From Sediminicoccus rosea (GTDB lineage Bacteria > Pseudomonadota > Alphaproteobacteria > Acetobacterales > Acetobacteraceae): 64,000 nucleotides of DNA. Shown one piece after another: positions 55,011-62,706 of this stretch. The position numbers and the translations under genes were made by a program. The stretch lies in the NCBI RefSeq assembly GCF_033547095.1, contig NZ_CP137852.1, forward strand, positions 985,501 to 1,049,500, written 5' to 3'. Below the pieces are notes generated by a model, which was not told where the DNA came from, searched no databases, and was given only the letters and a program-made list of their open reading frames with translations. Position 1 is the first letter of the stretch; each line of letters begins with the position of its first letter.

Positions 55011-56491
55011 TGGAGGCGCCCCAGCCTTCCTCCAGCGAGGCCCGCCGCGCGTTTTTCCGGGCCTTCCCGACGATCGCCATCGCGATCTTCGTCACCGCCA
55101 TTGACCAGACGATCACGGCGACGGCGCTGCCCGCCATGGCCGCGCAGTTCGGCGTGGTGGAGCGCATCTCCTGGGTCGTCGTCGCCTATCTGATCGCGGC
55201 CACCATCGCGGCGCCGATCTTCGGGCGGCTGGGCGATGCCTATGGGCGGCGGCCCATGCTGTTCATCGCCTTCATCCTCCAGGGCCTCGGCATGCTGGCG
55301 GCGGGCCTCGCACCCAGCTTCGAGGCGCTGCTGGCCGGGCGCGCGCTGCATGGCTTCGGCGGCGGCGCGCTGCTGACGCTGGCCATGGCGCTGATCGGCG
55401 AATCCGTTCCGGCGCGGGAGCGCGGGCGCTACCAGGCCTATCTGGTGGCCTGCTTCATGGGCGCCTCGGCCGCCGGGCCGCTGGCGGGCGGCTGGCTGAC
55501 GCAGAGCTTCGGCTGGCGCTGGGTGTTCCTGGCGGGGCTGCCGCTGATCCTGGTCGGCTTCGCCATGGCCTGGCGCCTGCCGAAGCGGGGCCTGATGGGC
55601 GGCAGCTTCCGCTTCGACGCGGCGGGGACGGCGCTGTTCACCCTCTTCGTGGCGCTGCTGCTGCTGATGTTGGACCGCGCGCAGCGGATGAACCCGGCGG
55701 ATTACGCCGTGGCGCTGGGCTTCGGCCTGGCCGGGGCGGTGGCGCTCTGGGCGCTGCTGGTGATCGAGCGCCGCGTGCCGGACCCGCTGCTGCCTTTGCC
55801 GGTGCTGACGGACCCGGTGATCTGGCGGACCAACCTGCTGGCGGCCTGCGTCTCGGGCACCATGGTTTCGCTGATTTCCTTCCTGCCGCTTTATCTGAGC
55901 GTGGTGCGGGGCGTGCCGATCGCCACCGTGGGGGCCATGCTGCTGCCGATGAGCCTGGGGGGCGGGCTGGGGGCACTCGCCTCCGGCACCTTCCTGGCGC
56001 GGACGGGGCGGAACATGCTGCTGCCCTCGCTCGGCCTGGTGCTGGCGACGGTGGTGCTCTGCGTGATGGCCTTCGGCGCGGGGCGGATCTCGCTGACCTG
56101 GTTCCCCTGGCTGCTGGCGCTTTCGAGCCTGGGCTTCGGCTGCACCTTCCCGGCGGTGCAGACCACGGTGCAGGTGGCGGCGGGGGCGGCGCGGCTGGGC
56201 GTCGCGACAGCCTCGGTCCAGTTCATGCGGAATCTGGGGGCGGCGGCCGGGACGGCGGTGCTGGGGGCGCTGATCTTCGTGGCCTTCGCCCTGGCCGATG
56301 CGGAAGTGGCGGAACGCTTCGCCAGCGCGATGCGCGGGGGGCGGGAGGCGCTGGGCAACCTGCCGGCGGCCGAACGCGCGGTGATGGCGGAGGGGCTGGC
56401 CGTCGGGTTCCGGGCGATGTTCGCGGGGGCCGCGGTGATGACGGGGGTGGCGGCGGTGCTGGCGTTTCGGGTTCCGTTGAGGCGGGTTTAG
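55010..56491 (+). CDS. MFS drug transporter, DHA2 (EmrB/QacA-like)
   Basis: Proton-driven exporter of 493 residues with about 14 membrane spans. The first helix has the acidic FVTAIDQTITATALPAM (motif D1 of the 14-span DHA2 group). Motif A is IFGRLGDAYGRRPML and motif C is FMGASAAGPLAGGWL. The repeated pattern YLSVVRGVPIATVGAMLLPMSLGGGLGALASG is also as in QacA/EmrB-type pumps. Coupled to accA by 1 nt. The last gene before the AT-rich islet, which starts right after its stop. Confidence 0.9.
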   Translation: MEAPQPSSSEARRAFFRAFPTIAIAIFVTAIDQTITATALPAMAAQFGVVERISWVVVAYLIAATIAAPIFGRLGDAYGRRPMLFIAFILQGLGMLAAGLAPSFEALLAGRALHGFGGGALLTLAMALIGESVPARERGRYQAYLVACFMGASAAGPLAGGWLTQSFGWRWVFLAGLPLILVGFAMAWRLPKRGLMGGSFRFDAAGTALFTLFVALLLLMLDRAQRMNPADYAVALGFGLAGAVALWALLVIERRVPDPLLPLPVLTDPVIWRTNLLAACVSGTMVSLISFLPLYLSVVRGVPIATVGAMLLPMSLGGGLGALASGTFLARTGRNMLLPSLGLVLATVVLCVMAFGAGRISLTWFPWLLALSSLGFGCTFPAVQTTVQVAAGAARLGVATASVQFMRNLGAAAGTAVLGALIFVAFALADAEVAERFASAMRGGREALGNLPAAERAVMAEGLAVGFRAMFAGAAVMTGVAAVLAFRVPLRRV

Positions 56492-56510
56492 CTAGCGTTC
56501 GATCTGGTCA

Positions 56511-57080
56511 TTACTTTTCCCACGGAGTAGGCGGGTTCACTTTGGGGCCTTGGACAGCACTCTCCTTCATGCGTTCGATTTTTTTATCAGCAATTTCATT
56601 ATTCTCTTTATATTGTTGATCTGACGCCGCCGTATCAATCAATTCTTTCTGTAGTTTGACGACATCGATGTCTCGCCAAACAACATAAATCATCCTTATA
56701 ATTGATATACATATCGTAAACCCAACAAGGCCAACTATGAGTTTACTCGACGATCTGCTCCAAATTTTTATTTCATCTTGTCCAGCTATAGCGAGAGCCA
56801 AAAGAAATAGACAGGCGACCGCTGAAGACGCTACTATTGCGGCATACTCATAGGTAATCTCTACAATTTTCGTGGTTAGTTTTGCTCGTTTGTTTGGTTC
56901 TAGGGATTTCCATTCTAAGGTTGGCATGCCTCTATTTAGGCGAACAAAAACGGCGGCAACAATTATTGAAAGTGTGACAATTAGCGGCTGTAATCCAGAA
57001 AAAATATGCTCAATCGGTACATATTGAGCAAATGCCCATGCACCTGATAGGCACAGAAGTAAGGTTAGGATGCGATTCAT
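56511..57080 (-). CDS. Multi-pass membrane protein of unknown family (islet gene 2)
   Basis: A 189-residue protein with about four membrane spans: ILTLLLCLSGAWAFA, LIVTLSIIVAAVFVRL, AAIVASSAVACLFLLALAIAG and LIVGLVGFTICISIIRMIYVV. Between spans two and three is a charged cytoplasmic-type loop (NRGMPTLEWKSLEPNKRAK). The C-terminal 60 residues are a hydrophilic helix rich in Lys and Glu (VVKLQKELIDTA, NNEIADKKIERMKES). Its ATG overlaps the stop of the 348-residue gene in TAATG, so translation is coupled. Codon and base use are far more AT-rich than the surroundings. Not recognised; a membrane effector partnered with the upstream protein is one possibility. Confidence 0.75.
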   Translation of the reverse strand: MNRILTLLLCLSGAWAFAQYVPIEHIFSGLQPLIVTLSIIVAAVFVRLNRGMPTLEWKSLEPNKRAKLTTKIVEITYEYAAIVASSAVACLFLLALAIAGQDEIKIWSRSSSKLIVGLVGFTICISIIRMIYVVWRDIDVVKLQKELIDTAASDQQYKENNEIADKKIERMKESAVQGPKVNPPTPWEK

Positions 57081-58126
57081 TAGGCATCAATCTTTCGATC
57101 TTTTACAAATCGGCCGTAAACTTCTCGCAATTGATCGGCTACATGATCAAATTCAAGCAGGTTGCTGCCTTCATGCGGAAGATCAAATGGCATATTTGTG
57201 CGAAGGATAATATCACCACCTGACAGCTTGCCATCTTTCCCTTCGGCTTGGACTTTAGCGTCAGTCCAATCCGCTATTTCGTTTGCTATCTCACGCATTT
57301 GTTCGCGAGATTCAGTGCTTCGGCTGCCCATGACTTTGACCGACGCATCAACCGAAAGATACTCGCCTTTGCCCAGGCTCGCCACAAGACTTTCTGCGCG
57401 ATCAGGTCCGAGTAGCGCCCTCACAATGGGTACGGCCTGTTCAAATTCAGCGGCCTTCTCAACTACGCGCCGGGCGGTTCGCCTCAGTCGGCCCTGGGGC
57501 GCTGCCGGGGCCTGGGGTGCAACCACGGTTACCTGGGGTGCCGATTTTCCGCTCACACGAAGCGCTCGGATATCCCCGATATCGCCAGCTAATTGTGATC
57601 TGTCGAATTCGGCCTTCAATACGAACCCCGTCTCCGGGGTGAGCGTTGCGGTTTGCACCTGAAAAAGCCACGAAAAATAAAAATGCATGAATTCGGCGGT
57701 CATGCCGTGCGTCTTAACGAAAAAGAGATGATTTCCGATAGCCATCCAGTACGCCATGCCACGAACAAACTGGGTGCCGGTCGGAGCGGTACGTTCATCT
57801 AAATTGTAGACACCTGCAGTTGTTATTTTCGAAAGTTTTACCGTAGACGCTTTACTTGATAGCAGCGCTTGTAAATCGTTTTCCTGTATAAGGCACATTT
57901 CGCCAATGATTGCGTCGGTCAGATCTGCTACTTTGTTCAGATGTACCTGGCGATCACTTTCTGCAATCTTACAGAAGCGATCTTCTGGGCGAATCCAAAG
58001 TTTCCTCTTTGCTGAATCTGCTGAATCTAACGATTTTCTGCAAAGGGACTCCAACGATTCATTGTTTATATTGGCTCCAACAATGCTAAATAAGCGATAG
58101 TGCACTGTATGGTAAACAGTAGCCAT
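57080..58126 (-). CDS. Soluble protein of unknown family (islet gene 1)
   Basis: A 348-residue protein with no signal peptide or membrane span. Residues 1-195 form one probable domain, mixed alpha/beta (HTVHYRLFSIVGANIN, VADLTDAIIGEMCLIQ, FVRGMAYWMAIGNHLFFVK, FMHFYFSWLFQVQ). A Pro/Ala/Gln linker (about 200-222; VAPQAPAAPQG) in GC-rich DNA leads to a basic helix and a C-terminal half with GEYLSVDASVKVMGSRSTES and LSGGDIILRTNMPFDLPH. GGAG lies 8-11 nt before the ATG. I recognise no family or active-site motif. First of a two-gene operon with the membrane protein. Confidence 0.75.
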   Translation of the reverse strand: MATVYHTVHYRLFSIVGANINNESLESLCRKSLDSADSAKRKLWIRPEDRFCKIAESDRQVHLNKVADLTDAIIGEMCLIQENDLQALLSSKASTVKLSKITTAGVYNLDERTAPTGTQFVRGMAYWMAIGNHLFFVKTHGMTAEFMHFYFSWLFQVQTATLTPETGFVLKAEFDRSQLAGDIGDIRALRVSGKSAPQVTVVAPQAPAAPQGRLRRTARRVVEKAAEFEQAVPIVRALLGPDRAESLVASLGKGEYLSVDASVKVMGSRSTESREQMREIANEIADWTDAKVQAEGKDGKLSGGDIILRTNMPFDLPHEGSNLLEFDHVADQLREVYGRFVKDRKIDA

Positions 58127-58169
58127 CAGATTTGCTCCGATTATGCTTGTTCAAAGCAGAGAGCGGATA

Positions 58170-58198
58170 CTTATAGAACGGAATTCGTGCATTGCCTA
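58170..58198 (-). promoter_or_regulatory. Candidate promoter of the islet operon
   Basis: On the minus strand TAGGCA (58198-58193), a 17-bp spacer and TATAAG (58175-58170). Transcription would start near 58163, about 37 nt before the ATG at 58126. Four of six bases match the -35 consensus; AT-rich DNA makes chance matches likely. Confidence 0.35.
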
Positions 58199-58390
58199 TT
58201 ATTATTTGGAATAGTTCCATTGGCGTTTCGGTTTGGCGCGAAGAGTTTGAGGTTGTGAAAGTGTGCCGAGCGCGCTGGCCGGGTCTCTGCAGTGGGGATG
58301 GGGAGTGAATTAAAATCCTTAGCATAGAAATTGATTGATCTGCCATAGCTGACTGGTGATCCGCGAGTTCCACAACTGCTCACTAAGTTC

Positions 58391-58419
58391 TTGCTTTGTT
58401 CCATGGCTCGCGCTATAAA
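58391..58419 (+). promoter_or_regulatory. Near-consensus promoter, leaderless configuration
   Basis: TTGCTT (58391-58396), exactly 17 bp, then TATAAA (58414-58419). The -10 box ends five bases before the ATG at 58425, so transcription would start at or beside the start codon. Either the message is leaderless or translation begins further in, for example at the GTG at 58519. Confidence 0.55.
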
Positions 58420-58424
58420 ATCCG

Positions 58425-59084
58425 ATGCGCGACGAACTCGACCTCCTCCTCCCTGCCATCTTCCGAGAGCCCCGGGTCTATCCGCGTGGCCCGCGCCCCC
58501 GGCGGCCGTCCTGGATTCTCGTGCCTTATGACAAGCTGACGGATGAGCAGTGGACGGTGCTCTCCATCTATCTGCCCATGCCGCAGCGCGGGCGGCCCTG
58601 TGACCAGCGGGCGCGGATGGATGCGATCTTCCGGGTGGCGGCGACGGAGGGGCCCTGGCGGGATTTGCCGGCGCATTATGGCCAGGGCGCCTCGGTCGCG
58701 CGGCATTTCCGGCGGCTGACGCATGCGGGCGTGTGGGAGCGGCTGCTGGTGGCGCTCGCGGCCGCGCGGCCGGGTTCGGTGTTGCGGCAGCTGGAGGGGT
58801 TGATCTGCCGGGCGGCGCGGCGGGCCATTCGCATCCGGGGCATTGCGCTGATCGCGCTGGTGCGGCGGCTCGGGCTGTTCCGCGCCTTGCCGGGGCCGCC
58901 CTTGATGATGCCGGACCCGGATTTGTCCGAAATCATCCGTCGCATGCCCATCGCCGCGCAATTCGCGCGGTGGCGGGAGGATCTGGCCGGCGTGCTGCGC
59001 ATGATCAAGGCGCTGAAGGCGCTGCACAGCCTCGCCGGGGGCCGGAGACGCATCCCCCGCGAGGTTCGCGAAGCCTGGCTATAG
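58425..59084 (+). CDS. Transposase-derived protein with DUF4096 (IS5-type) domain, no DDE domain
   Basis: A GC-rich 219-residue protein. Residues 35-115 (YDKLTDEQWTVLSIYLP, GRPCDQRARMDAIFRVAA, GPWRDLPAHYGQ, VARHFRRLTHAGVWERLL) match the DUF4096 helix-turn-helix domain that opens IS5-family transposases. The catalytic DDE part is missing. Instead the protein has about 100 residues with basic helices (LICRAARRAIRIRGIALIALVRRLG, MIKALKALHSLAGGRRR). No terminal inverted repeats were found. It may be a remnant or a domesticated DNA-binding protein. The coding GC matches the host rather than the adjoining islet. Confidence 0.65.
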   Translation: MRDELDLLLPAIFREPRVYPRGPRPRRPSWILVPYDKLTDEQWTVLSIYLPMPQRGRPCDQRARMDAIFRVAATEGPWRDLPAHYGQGASVARHFRRLTHAGVWERLLVALAAARPGSVLRQLEGLICRAARRAIRIRGIALIALVRRLGLFRALPGPPLMMPDPDLSEIIRRMPIAAQFARWREDLAGVLRMIKALKALHSLAGGRRRIPREVREAWL

Positions 59085-59092
59085 ATCATGGT

Positions 59093-59140
59093 CCAGGAAG
59101 CTGGCTTCCTGGTGGGGGTGAAGGGGGCGACGCCCCCTTC
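59093..59140. terminator. Double-hairpin element at convergent gene ends
   Basis: CCAGGAAGC-TG-GCTTCCTGG (59093-59112) and GAAGGGGG-CGACG-CCCCCTTC (59120-59140), two perfect hairpins in series between the ends of the transposase-derived gene and the TPR methyltransferase gene. Same architecture as 3808-3853. Probably terminates both genes. Confidence 0.6.
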
Positions 59141-59141
59141 G

Positions 59142-60317
59142 TTACTTGCGGGCTCGTATGAGCACCCCCTGCACCGCCGCGCCCTTCTCCTGCCGCAGCA
59201 CCGCATCCTCCCGCCGCACCAAGGTCAGGCCCGCGGCGGTGGCGAGGCTCAGGGCGTGGTCCGGGTTGTGGCGGAAGCGCATCCCTTCGCCCAGCGCCAC
59301 GGGGTCCGTGCCGGTTTCCAGGCTGAAGAGGGCGGTGCCGCCGGGCTTCAGCGCGGTGGCGATGGCGGTGAAGGCGGGCGTCAGGTCGCCCAGGTAGTTC
59401 AGCACGTCGGCGGCGGCGATGAGGTCGTAGCGGGCCGGGTGTTTCGGCAGGAAGTCCAGCAGGTCGGCCTCGTGCAGGGTGGCGTAGAGGTTGCGGGCGC
59501 GGGCCTCGGCCAGCATGCGGGGCGAGAGGTCCAGGCCTTCCAGCCGGGTGGCGAAGGGCTTGAGCGCCAGCCCGGACAGCCCGGTGCCGCAGCCGAGGTC
59601 GAGCACGCGGCCCAAGGGGGGATTCCGGGGCAGATCCTCGATCATCGCGGCCAGCAAGGTGGGCGTGCGGTAGCCCAGCGCGCCTTCCAGCTCCGCATCG
59701 AAGCGCGGCGCGAAGGCGTCGAAGAGCTCCCGGACGTAGCTCGCTGGCGCCCGGGCGGGGAGTGGCGCGGCGCCGAGGGCGGCGAGCAGGAAGCCCGCCT
59801 GTTCGGCCAGCGGCCCGCGCACGCGGGCGGCGGCGGCGCGGGCGAGGTCGGGCTGGTTCGCCTCGCGGGCGGCATGGGCCAGCGCCAGCCAGGGCTCCGG
59901 CGCGTCGGGGTGCAGGCGCGTCGCGGCCTCGAGCGGGGGCAGCGCCGCCTCGGGCCGGCCGGCGGCGGTCAGCGCCTGGCCCAGGTTCCGCAGGCTGATG
60001 GCATCGGCGGGGTTGAGGGTGACGGCGCGGCTCAGCGCCGCGATGGCCTCGGCCAGGCGCCCGGCCTCGGCCAGGGCCGCGCCCTGGTTGGCGAGGAAGA
60101 GGGGGCTGTCGGGCACCGCGGCCACGGCGCGGGCGGCATGGGCCAGGGCGGCGGGCAGGTCGCCCTTCTGGCGGGCGGCGACGCCCAGCAGGTTCTCGGC
60201 ATCCGGGTGGTGCGGGGCGAGGCGGAGCGCGCGGCGATAGAGGCTCACCGCCTCGTCCAGCCTTCCCTCGCGATGGCGGGCGATGCCGCGCTGCAGCAAA
60301 TCCTCGGCGGTGGTCAT
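59142..60317 (-). CDS. TPR-repeat methyltransferase
   Basis: Cytoplasmic protein of 391 residues. The first 170 residues hold about four tetratricopeptide repeats (HREGRLDEAVSLYRRALRLAPHHPDAENLLG is one unit; LFLANQGAALAEAGRLAEAI another). The C-terminal half is a class I SAM-dependent methyltransferase: SYVRELFDAFAPRFD, motif I VLDLGCGTGLSG near residue 250, LEGLDLSPRMLAEAR, YDLIAAADVLNYLGD and FSLETG. This layout is well known in alphaproteobacteria, where the target is usually not known. The start at 60317 gives MTTAEDLLQRGI. Convergent with the DUF4096 gene. Confidence 0.88.
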   Translation of the reverse strand: MTTAEDLLQRGIARHREGRLDEAVSLYRRALRLAPHHPDAENLLGVAARQKGDLPAALAHAARAVAAVPDSPLFLANQGAALAEAGRLAEAIAALSRAVTLNPADAISLRNLGQALTAAGRPEAALPPLEAATRLHPDAPEPWLALAHAAREANQPDLARAAAARVRGPLAEQAGFLLAALGAAPLPARAPASYVRELFDAFAPRFDAELEGALGYRTPTLLAAMIEDLPRNPPLGRVLDLGCGTGLSGLALKPFATRLEGLDLSPRMLAEARARNLYATLHEADLLDFLPKHPARYDLIAAADVLNYLGDLTPAFTAIATALKPGGTALFSLETGTDPVALGEGMRFRHNPDHALSLATAAGLTLVRREDAVLRQEKGAAVQGVLIRARK

Positions 60318-60472
60318 GGCAGGTGGGTCACGGGCGAAGGCTGCGTGGCATGCATGGCGGATAGACAATCCCGGGGCGCGCGGCCAGTCGCTTTCCCATT
60401 GCAAATCCCGTTGAACATGACGAAGAAGCCATCACTTCACGGCCACCCCAAGAAGTTCCTGAGGAGGATCGC

Positions 60473-61456
60473 ATGCCCCGTTTGACCCGGCGCCAGCTGC
60501 CGGCCCTTGTCGCTGCCGGTCTGGCGGCCCCCGCGCTGGCTTCGGCCCAGGCCTATCCGAGCCGCCCCATCACGATCATCGTCCCCTTCGCGGCCGGCGG
60601 CCCGACCGACACGGTGGCCCGCCTGCTGGGCGAGGCGATGGGCCGTGACCTCGGCCAGTCCGTCGTGGTCGAGAATGTCGGCGGGGCGGGCGGCACGCTG
60701 GGCGCGCAGCGCACGGCGCAGGCCCGGCCGGATGGCTACACGCTGCTGGTGCACCACATCGGCATGAGCACCATCCCGACGCTGTATCGCCGCCTGGCCT
60801 ATGACCCGATCAACGGGTTCGAGACGGTGGGCATGATCACCGAAGTGCCGATGACGATCGTGGCCAAGCGCAACATCGCGGCGAACAACCTGGCGGAGCT
60901 GGTGGCGCTGGTGCGGCGCGAGCGGGACAAGATCAACCTCGCCAATGCCGGCGTGGGCGCGGCCTCGCACCTGTGCGGGCTGCTGTTCCAGCAGGCGATG
61001 AACGTGCCGCTGACCACGGTGCCCTATCGCGGCACGGGCCCGGCGATGAACGACCTGGTGGCCGGCACGGTGGACCTGATGTGCGACCAGACGACCAACA
61101 CGACGGAGCACATCCGCGCCGGCACCATCAAGGCCTTCGCGGTGACGACGAACAGCCGCGTCGCCTCGCTGCCCGACGTTCCGACGGCGATCGAGGCGGG
61201 CATGCCCGGCTTCGAGGTGAGCGTGTGGCACGGCCTCTACGCGCCGCGCGGTACGAATCCTGAGCTGGTGACGCGCCTCTCGCGCTCGCTGCAGGTGGCG
61301 CTGCGCGATCCCGGCCTGATCCGGCGCTTCGCGGACCTGGGCACCGAGCCGGTGCCGCAGGAGAAGGCGACGCCGGCGGCGCACCGCGCCTTCTGGACGG
61401 CCGATGTGGCGCGCTGGCGCCCGGTCATCCAGGCGGCCGGTCAGTTCGCCGACTGA
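60473..61456 (+). CDS. Bug/TctC-family tripartite tricarboxylate transporter receptor (copy C)
   Basis: Periplasmic solute receptor of 327 residues. Strong GAGGAGG site 6 nt before the ATG. Signal peptide RRQLPALVAAGLAAPALASAQ, then PITIIVPFAAGGPTDTVARLLGE, VVVENVGGAGGTLGAQRTAQA, ANAGVGAASHLCGLLF and the GTVDLMCDQTTNTTEHI segment. It differs clearly from the tandem pair at 4.8-6.8 kb and is closer to the Bug branch often seen in Bordetella and Roseomonas. No TctA or TctB nearby. The 3' end overlaps the minus-strand gene at 61425 by 32 nt. Confidence 0.92.
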   Translation: MPRLTRRQLPALVAAGLAAPALASAQAYPSRPITIIVPFAAGGPTDTVARLLGEAMGRDLGQSVVVENVGGAGGTLGAQRTAQARPDGYTLLVHHIGMSTIPTLYRRLAYDPINGFETVGMITEVPMTIVAKRNIAANNLAELVALVRRERDKINLANAGVGAASHLCGLLFQQAMNVPLTTVPYRGTGPAMNDLVAGTVDLMCDQTTNTTEHIRAGTIKAFAVTTNSRVASLPDVPTAIEAGMPGFEVSVWHGLYAPRGTNPELVTRLSRSLQVALRDPGLIRRFADLGTEPVPQEKATPAAHRAFWTADVARWRPVIQAAGQFAD

Positions 61457-62039
61457 TGGGCGCGGCCGGGGCCTCGATGAGGCGGAACCCGGCCGGCAAC
61501 TGGAACAGGGTGGGATCCGCCGAAATCATGCGGATCCCGCTCTGGCGGGTTTCGAGGATCATGGGCCCCTCGGGGCCGGGCTGGAGCTGGCGCGCCTCCA
61601 GCAGAACGCCGTCGCGGCGGCAGAGGTGGCGCGCCACCTCATGCCACTGCCCGCTCTCCCCCTGCACCTCCTGGATGACGAGGACGCCGCCGCGCTGCGC
61701 CTCCTGCCGCTCGCGCCGTGCCGCGGGGCTGGGCGGGGGCGGCATGCGGAGCGCCACGGGCGGGCTGGCATTGGTGGCGAAGACGGCATGCAGCCCCGGC
61801 GTCATGAGGGTGACGAGGCGGGCCTCGCCCGGGGCGGGGGTCTCGAGGCGCAGCTTCGGGCCGGCCTGGAACATCTGCGCGGTGACCGGGGGCGCGGCGC
61901 CCCAGGAGGTGACGCGTGTGGCGGTGTAGCTCGGCTGCCCAAAGCGCGCGCAGCGCGGATCGGCCCAGGCTGAGGCCGGCCACAGGAGCATGGCGAGGCC
62001 CGGCCAGAGCAACGCCGCGATCGGGGGAAGGGCCCGCAT
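61425..62039 (-). CDS. Secreted protein of unknown function, downstream of the C39-like peptidase
   Basis: A 204-residue exported protein with a signal peptide (ALPPIAALLWPGLAMLLWPASAWA). The mature part is beta-rich: YTATRVTSWG, MFQAGPKLRLETPAPGEARLVTLMTPGLHAVF, then a Pro-rich loop and LVIQEVQGESGQWHEVARHLC. The spaced strands resemble the DUF4412/LolA-like fold, which would suit binding of a hydrophobic ligand; this is a pattern guess. Its ATG overlaps the C39 stop in TGATG, so it belongs to that operon, as the last gene. Confidence 0.7.
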   Translation of the reverse strand: MRALPPIAALLWPGLAMLLWPASAWADPRCARFGQPSYTATRVTSWGAAPPVTAQMFQAGPKLRLETPAPGEARLVTLMTPGLHAVFATNASPPVALRMPPPPSPAARRERQEAQRGGVLVIQEVQGESGQWHEVARHLCRRDGVLLEARQLQPGPEGPMILETRQSGIRMISADPTLFQLPAGFRLIEAPAAPISRRTDRPPG

Positions 62040-62704
62040 CAATAGGGGATCGGGAAGCTGGTGAGCGGCATGACCATGCCCTGGATGGCGCGCGCGAGGC
62101 TGGTCTCGACCGAGACGCCGTCCCGCACGGCCTGGAGGGGGGAGGTGTTGGGCAGCCCGTCGCCACGGCGCCAGACGGCCAGCACGGCCCCGGTGAATTC
62201 GCGGCGGAACTCGTCATCCAGCATGGTGACCTGGCCGCGGATGGGGTCGGCCAGGTAGTGGAAGCCGTCGCGGCTGGCGCGGAGCACGGAGAAGTGTTCC
62301 CACTCGCCCTTGTCGAGATGGATGATGACGGGGCCGGCGATGCGCGGCAACTCGCGCACCTCGATCCGGGCGGCCTGGGCGGAGAAGCCGAGCTGGCCGG
62401 CGGCGAAGATCAGGTCCTCGAGGGAGAAGCCGGTCTCCTGCTTGCGGTGCCACTCGGCCTCGGTCGGGTAGCGGCGCATGAGCATTCCGATCACCTCGGC
62501 CTCGCTGGTGGGGCGGCCCAGGTAGTGGGTGAGCAGCGTGGCGAGCGAGGCGCTGCCGCAGGAGAATTCCAGCACCTGGCGGACGACGTTCGAGAAGCGC
62601 CGCTGCTGCCAGGATTGCGGCCGGCGCATCAGCGGTTCCTGCGCGCGGGCCTCGAGGGGCGCCAGGGCGGCGAGGGCGAGGAGGGTGCGGCGTGAGGGGC
62701 GCAT
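62039..62704 (-). CDS. C39-like periplasmic cysteine peptidase (FapD-like)
   Basis: Exported peptidase of 221 residues without an attached ABC transporter. Signal peptide RRTLLALAALAPLEARAQ. The catalytic Cys is in QVLEFSCGSASLATLL near residue 49, the His in GEWEHFSVLR near 137 and the Asp in LADPIRG near 152, all in the usual C39 order. GRPTSEAEVIGML and TGFSLEDLIFAAGQLGF are typical of stand-alone members such as FapD of the Pseudomonas amyloid system. It lies 2 nt after the outer-membrane barrel gene and overlaps the next gene by one base, so it is part of one operon. Confidence 0.85.
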   Translation of the reverse strand: MRPSRRTLLALAALAPLEARAQEPLMRRPQSWQQRRFSNVVRQVLEFSCGSASLATLLTHYLGRPTSEAEVIGMLMRRYPTEAEWHRKQETGFSLEDLIFAAGQLGFSAQAARIEVRELPRIAGPVIIHLDKGEWEHFSVLRASRDGFHYLADPIRGQVTMLDDEFRREFTGAVLAVWRRGDGLPNTSPLQAVRDGVSVETSLARAIQGMVMPLTSFPIPY

Positions 62705-62706
62705 CG

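Larger units (their letters stand above)
56492..58424. other. AT-rich islet of likely foreign origin
   Basis: A sharply AT-rich block between two GC-rich genes. In sample 60-base lines G+C is 24 of 60 at 56701-56760 and 26 of 60 at 57181-57240, against 46 of 60 at 56401-56460. It contains the two coupled minus-strand genes of unknown function and a 298-nt AT-rich upstream stretch (58127-58424) with one promoter reading into them and one reading into the transposase-like gene. The only GC-rich patch is the linker of the 348-residue protein near 57470-57560. I saw no flanking direct repeats, tRNA gene or integrase. Confidence 0.85.

Noticed and set aside
56492-58424. Site-specific insertion of the islet (att sites, direct repeats, integrase)
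   Set aside because: I compared the two borders by eye and found no repeated sequence, and no recombinase or tRNA gene is present. The mode of entry is open.
58425-59084. A complete IS5-type insertion sequence
   Set aside because: There is no DDE catalytic region and no terminal inverted repeat pair; only the N-terminal domain is transposase-like.
62039-62704. Bacteriocin-processing ABC transporter (C39 peptidase-permease)
   Set aside because: The gene codes only for a signal peptide and the peptidase domain; no membrane or ATPase part follows, and the neighbours are an outer-membrane barrel and a secreted protein.
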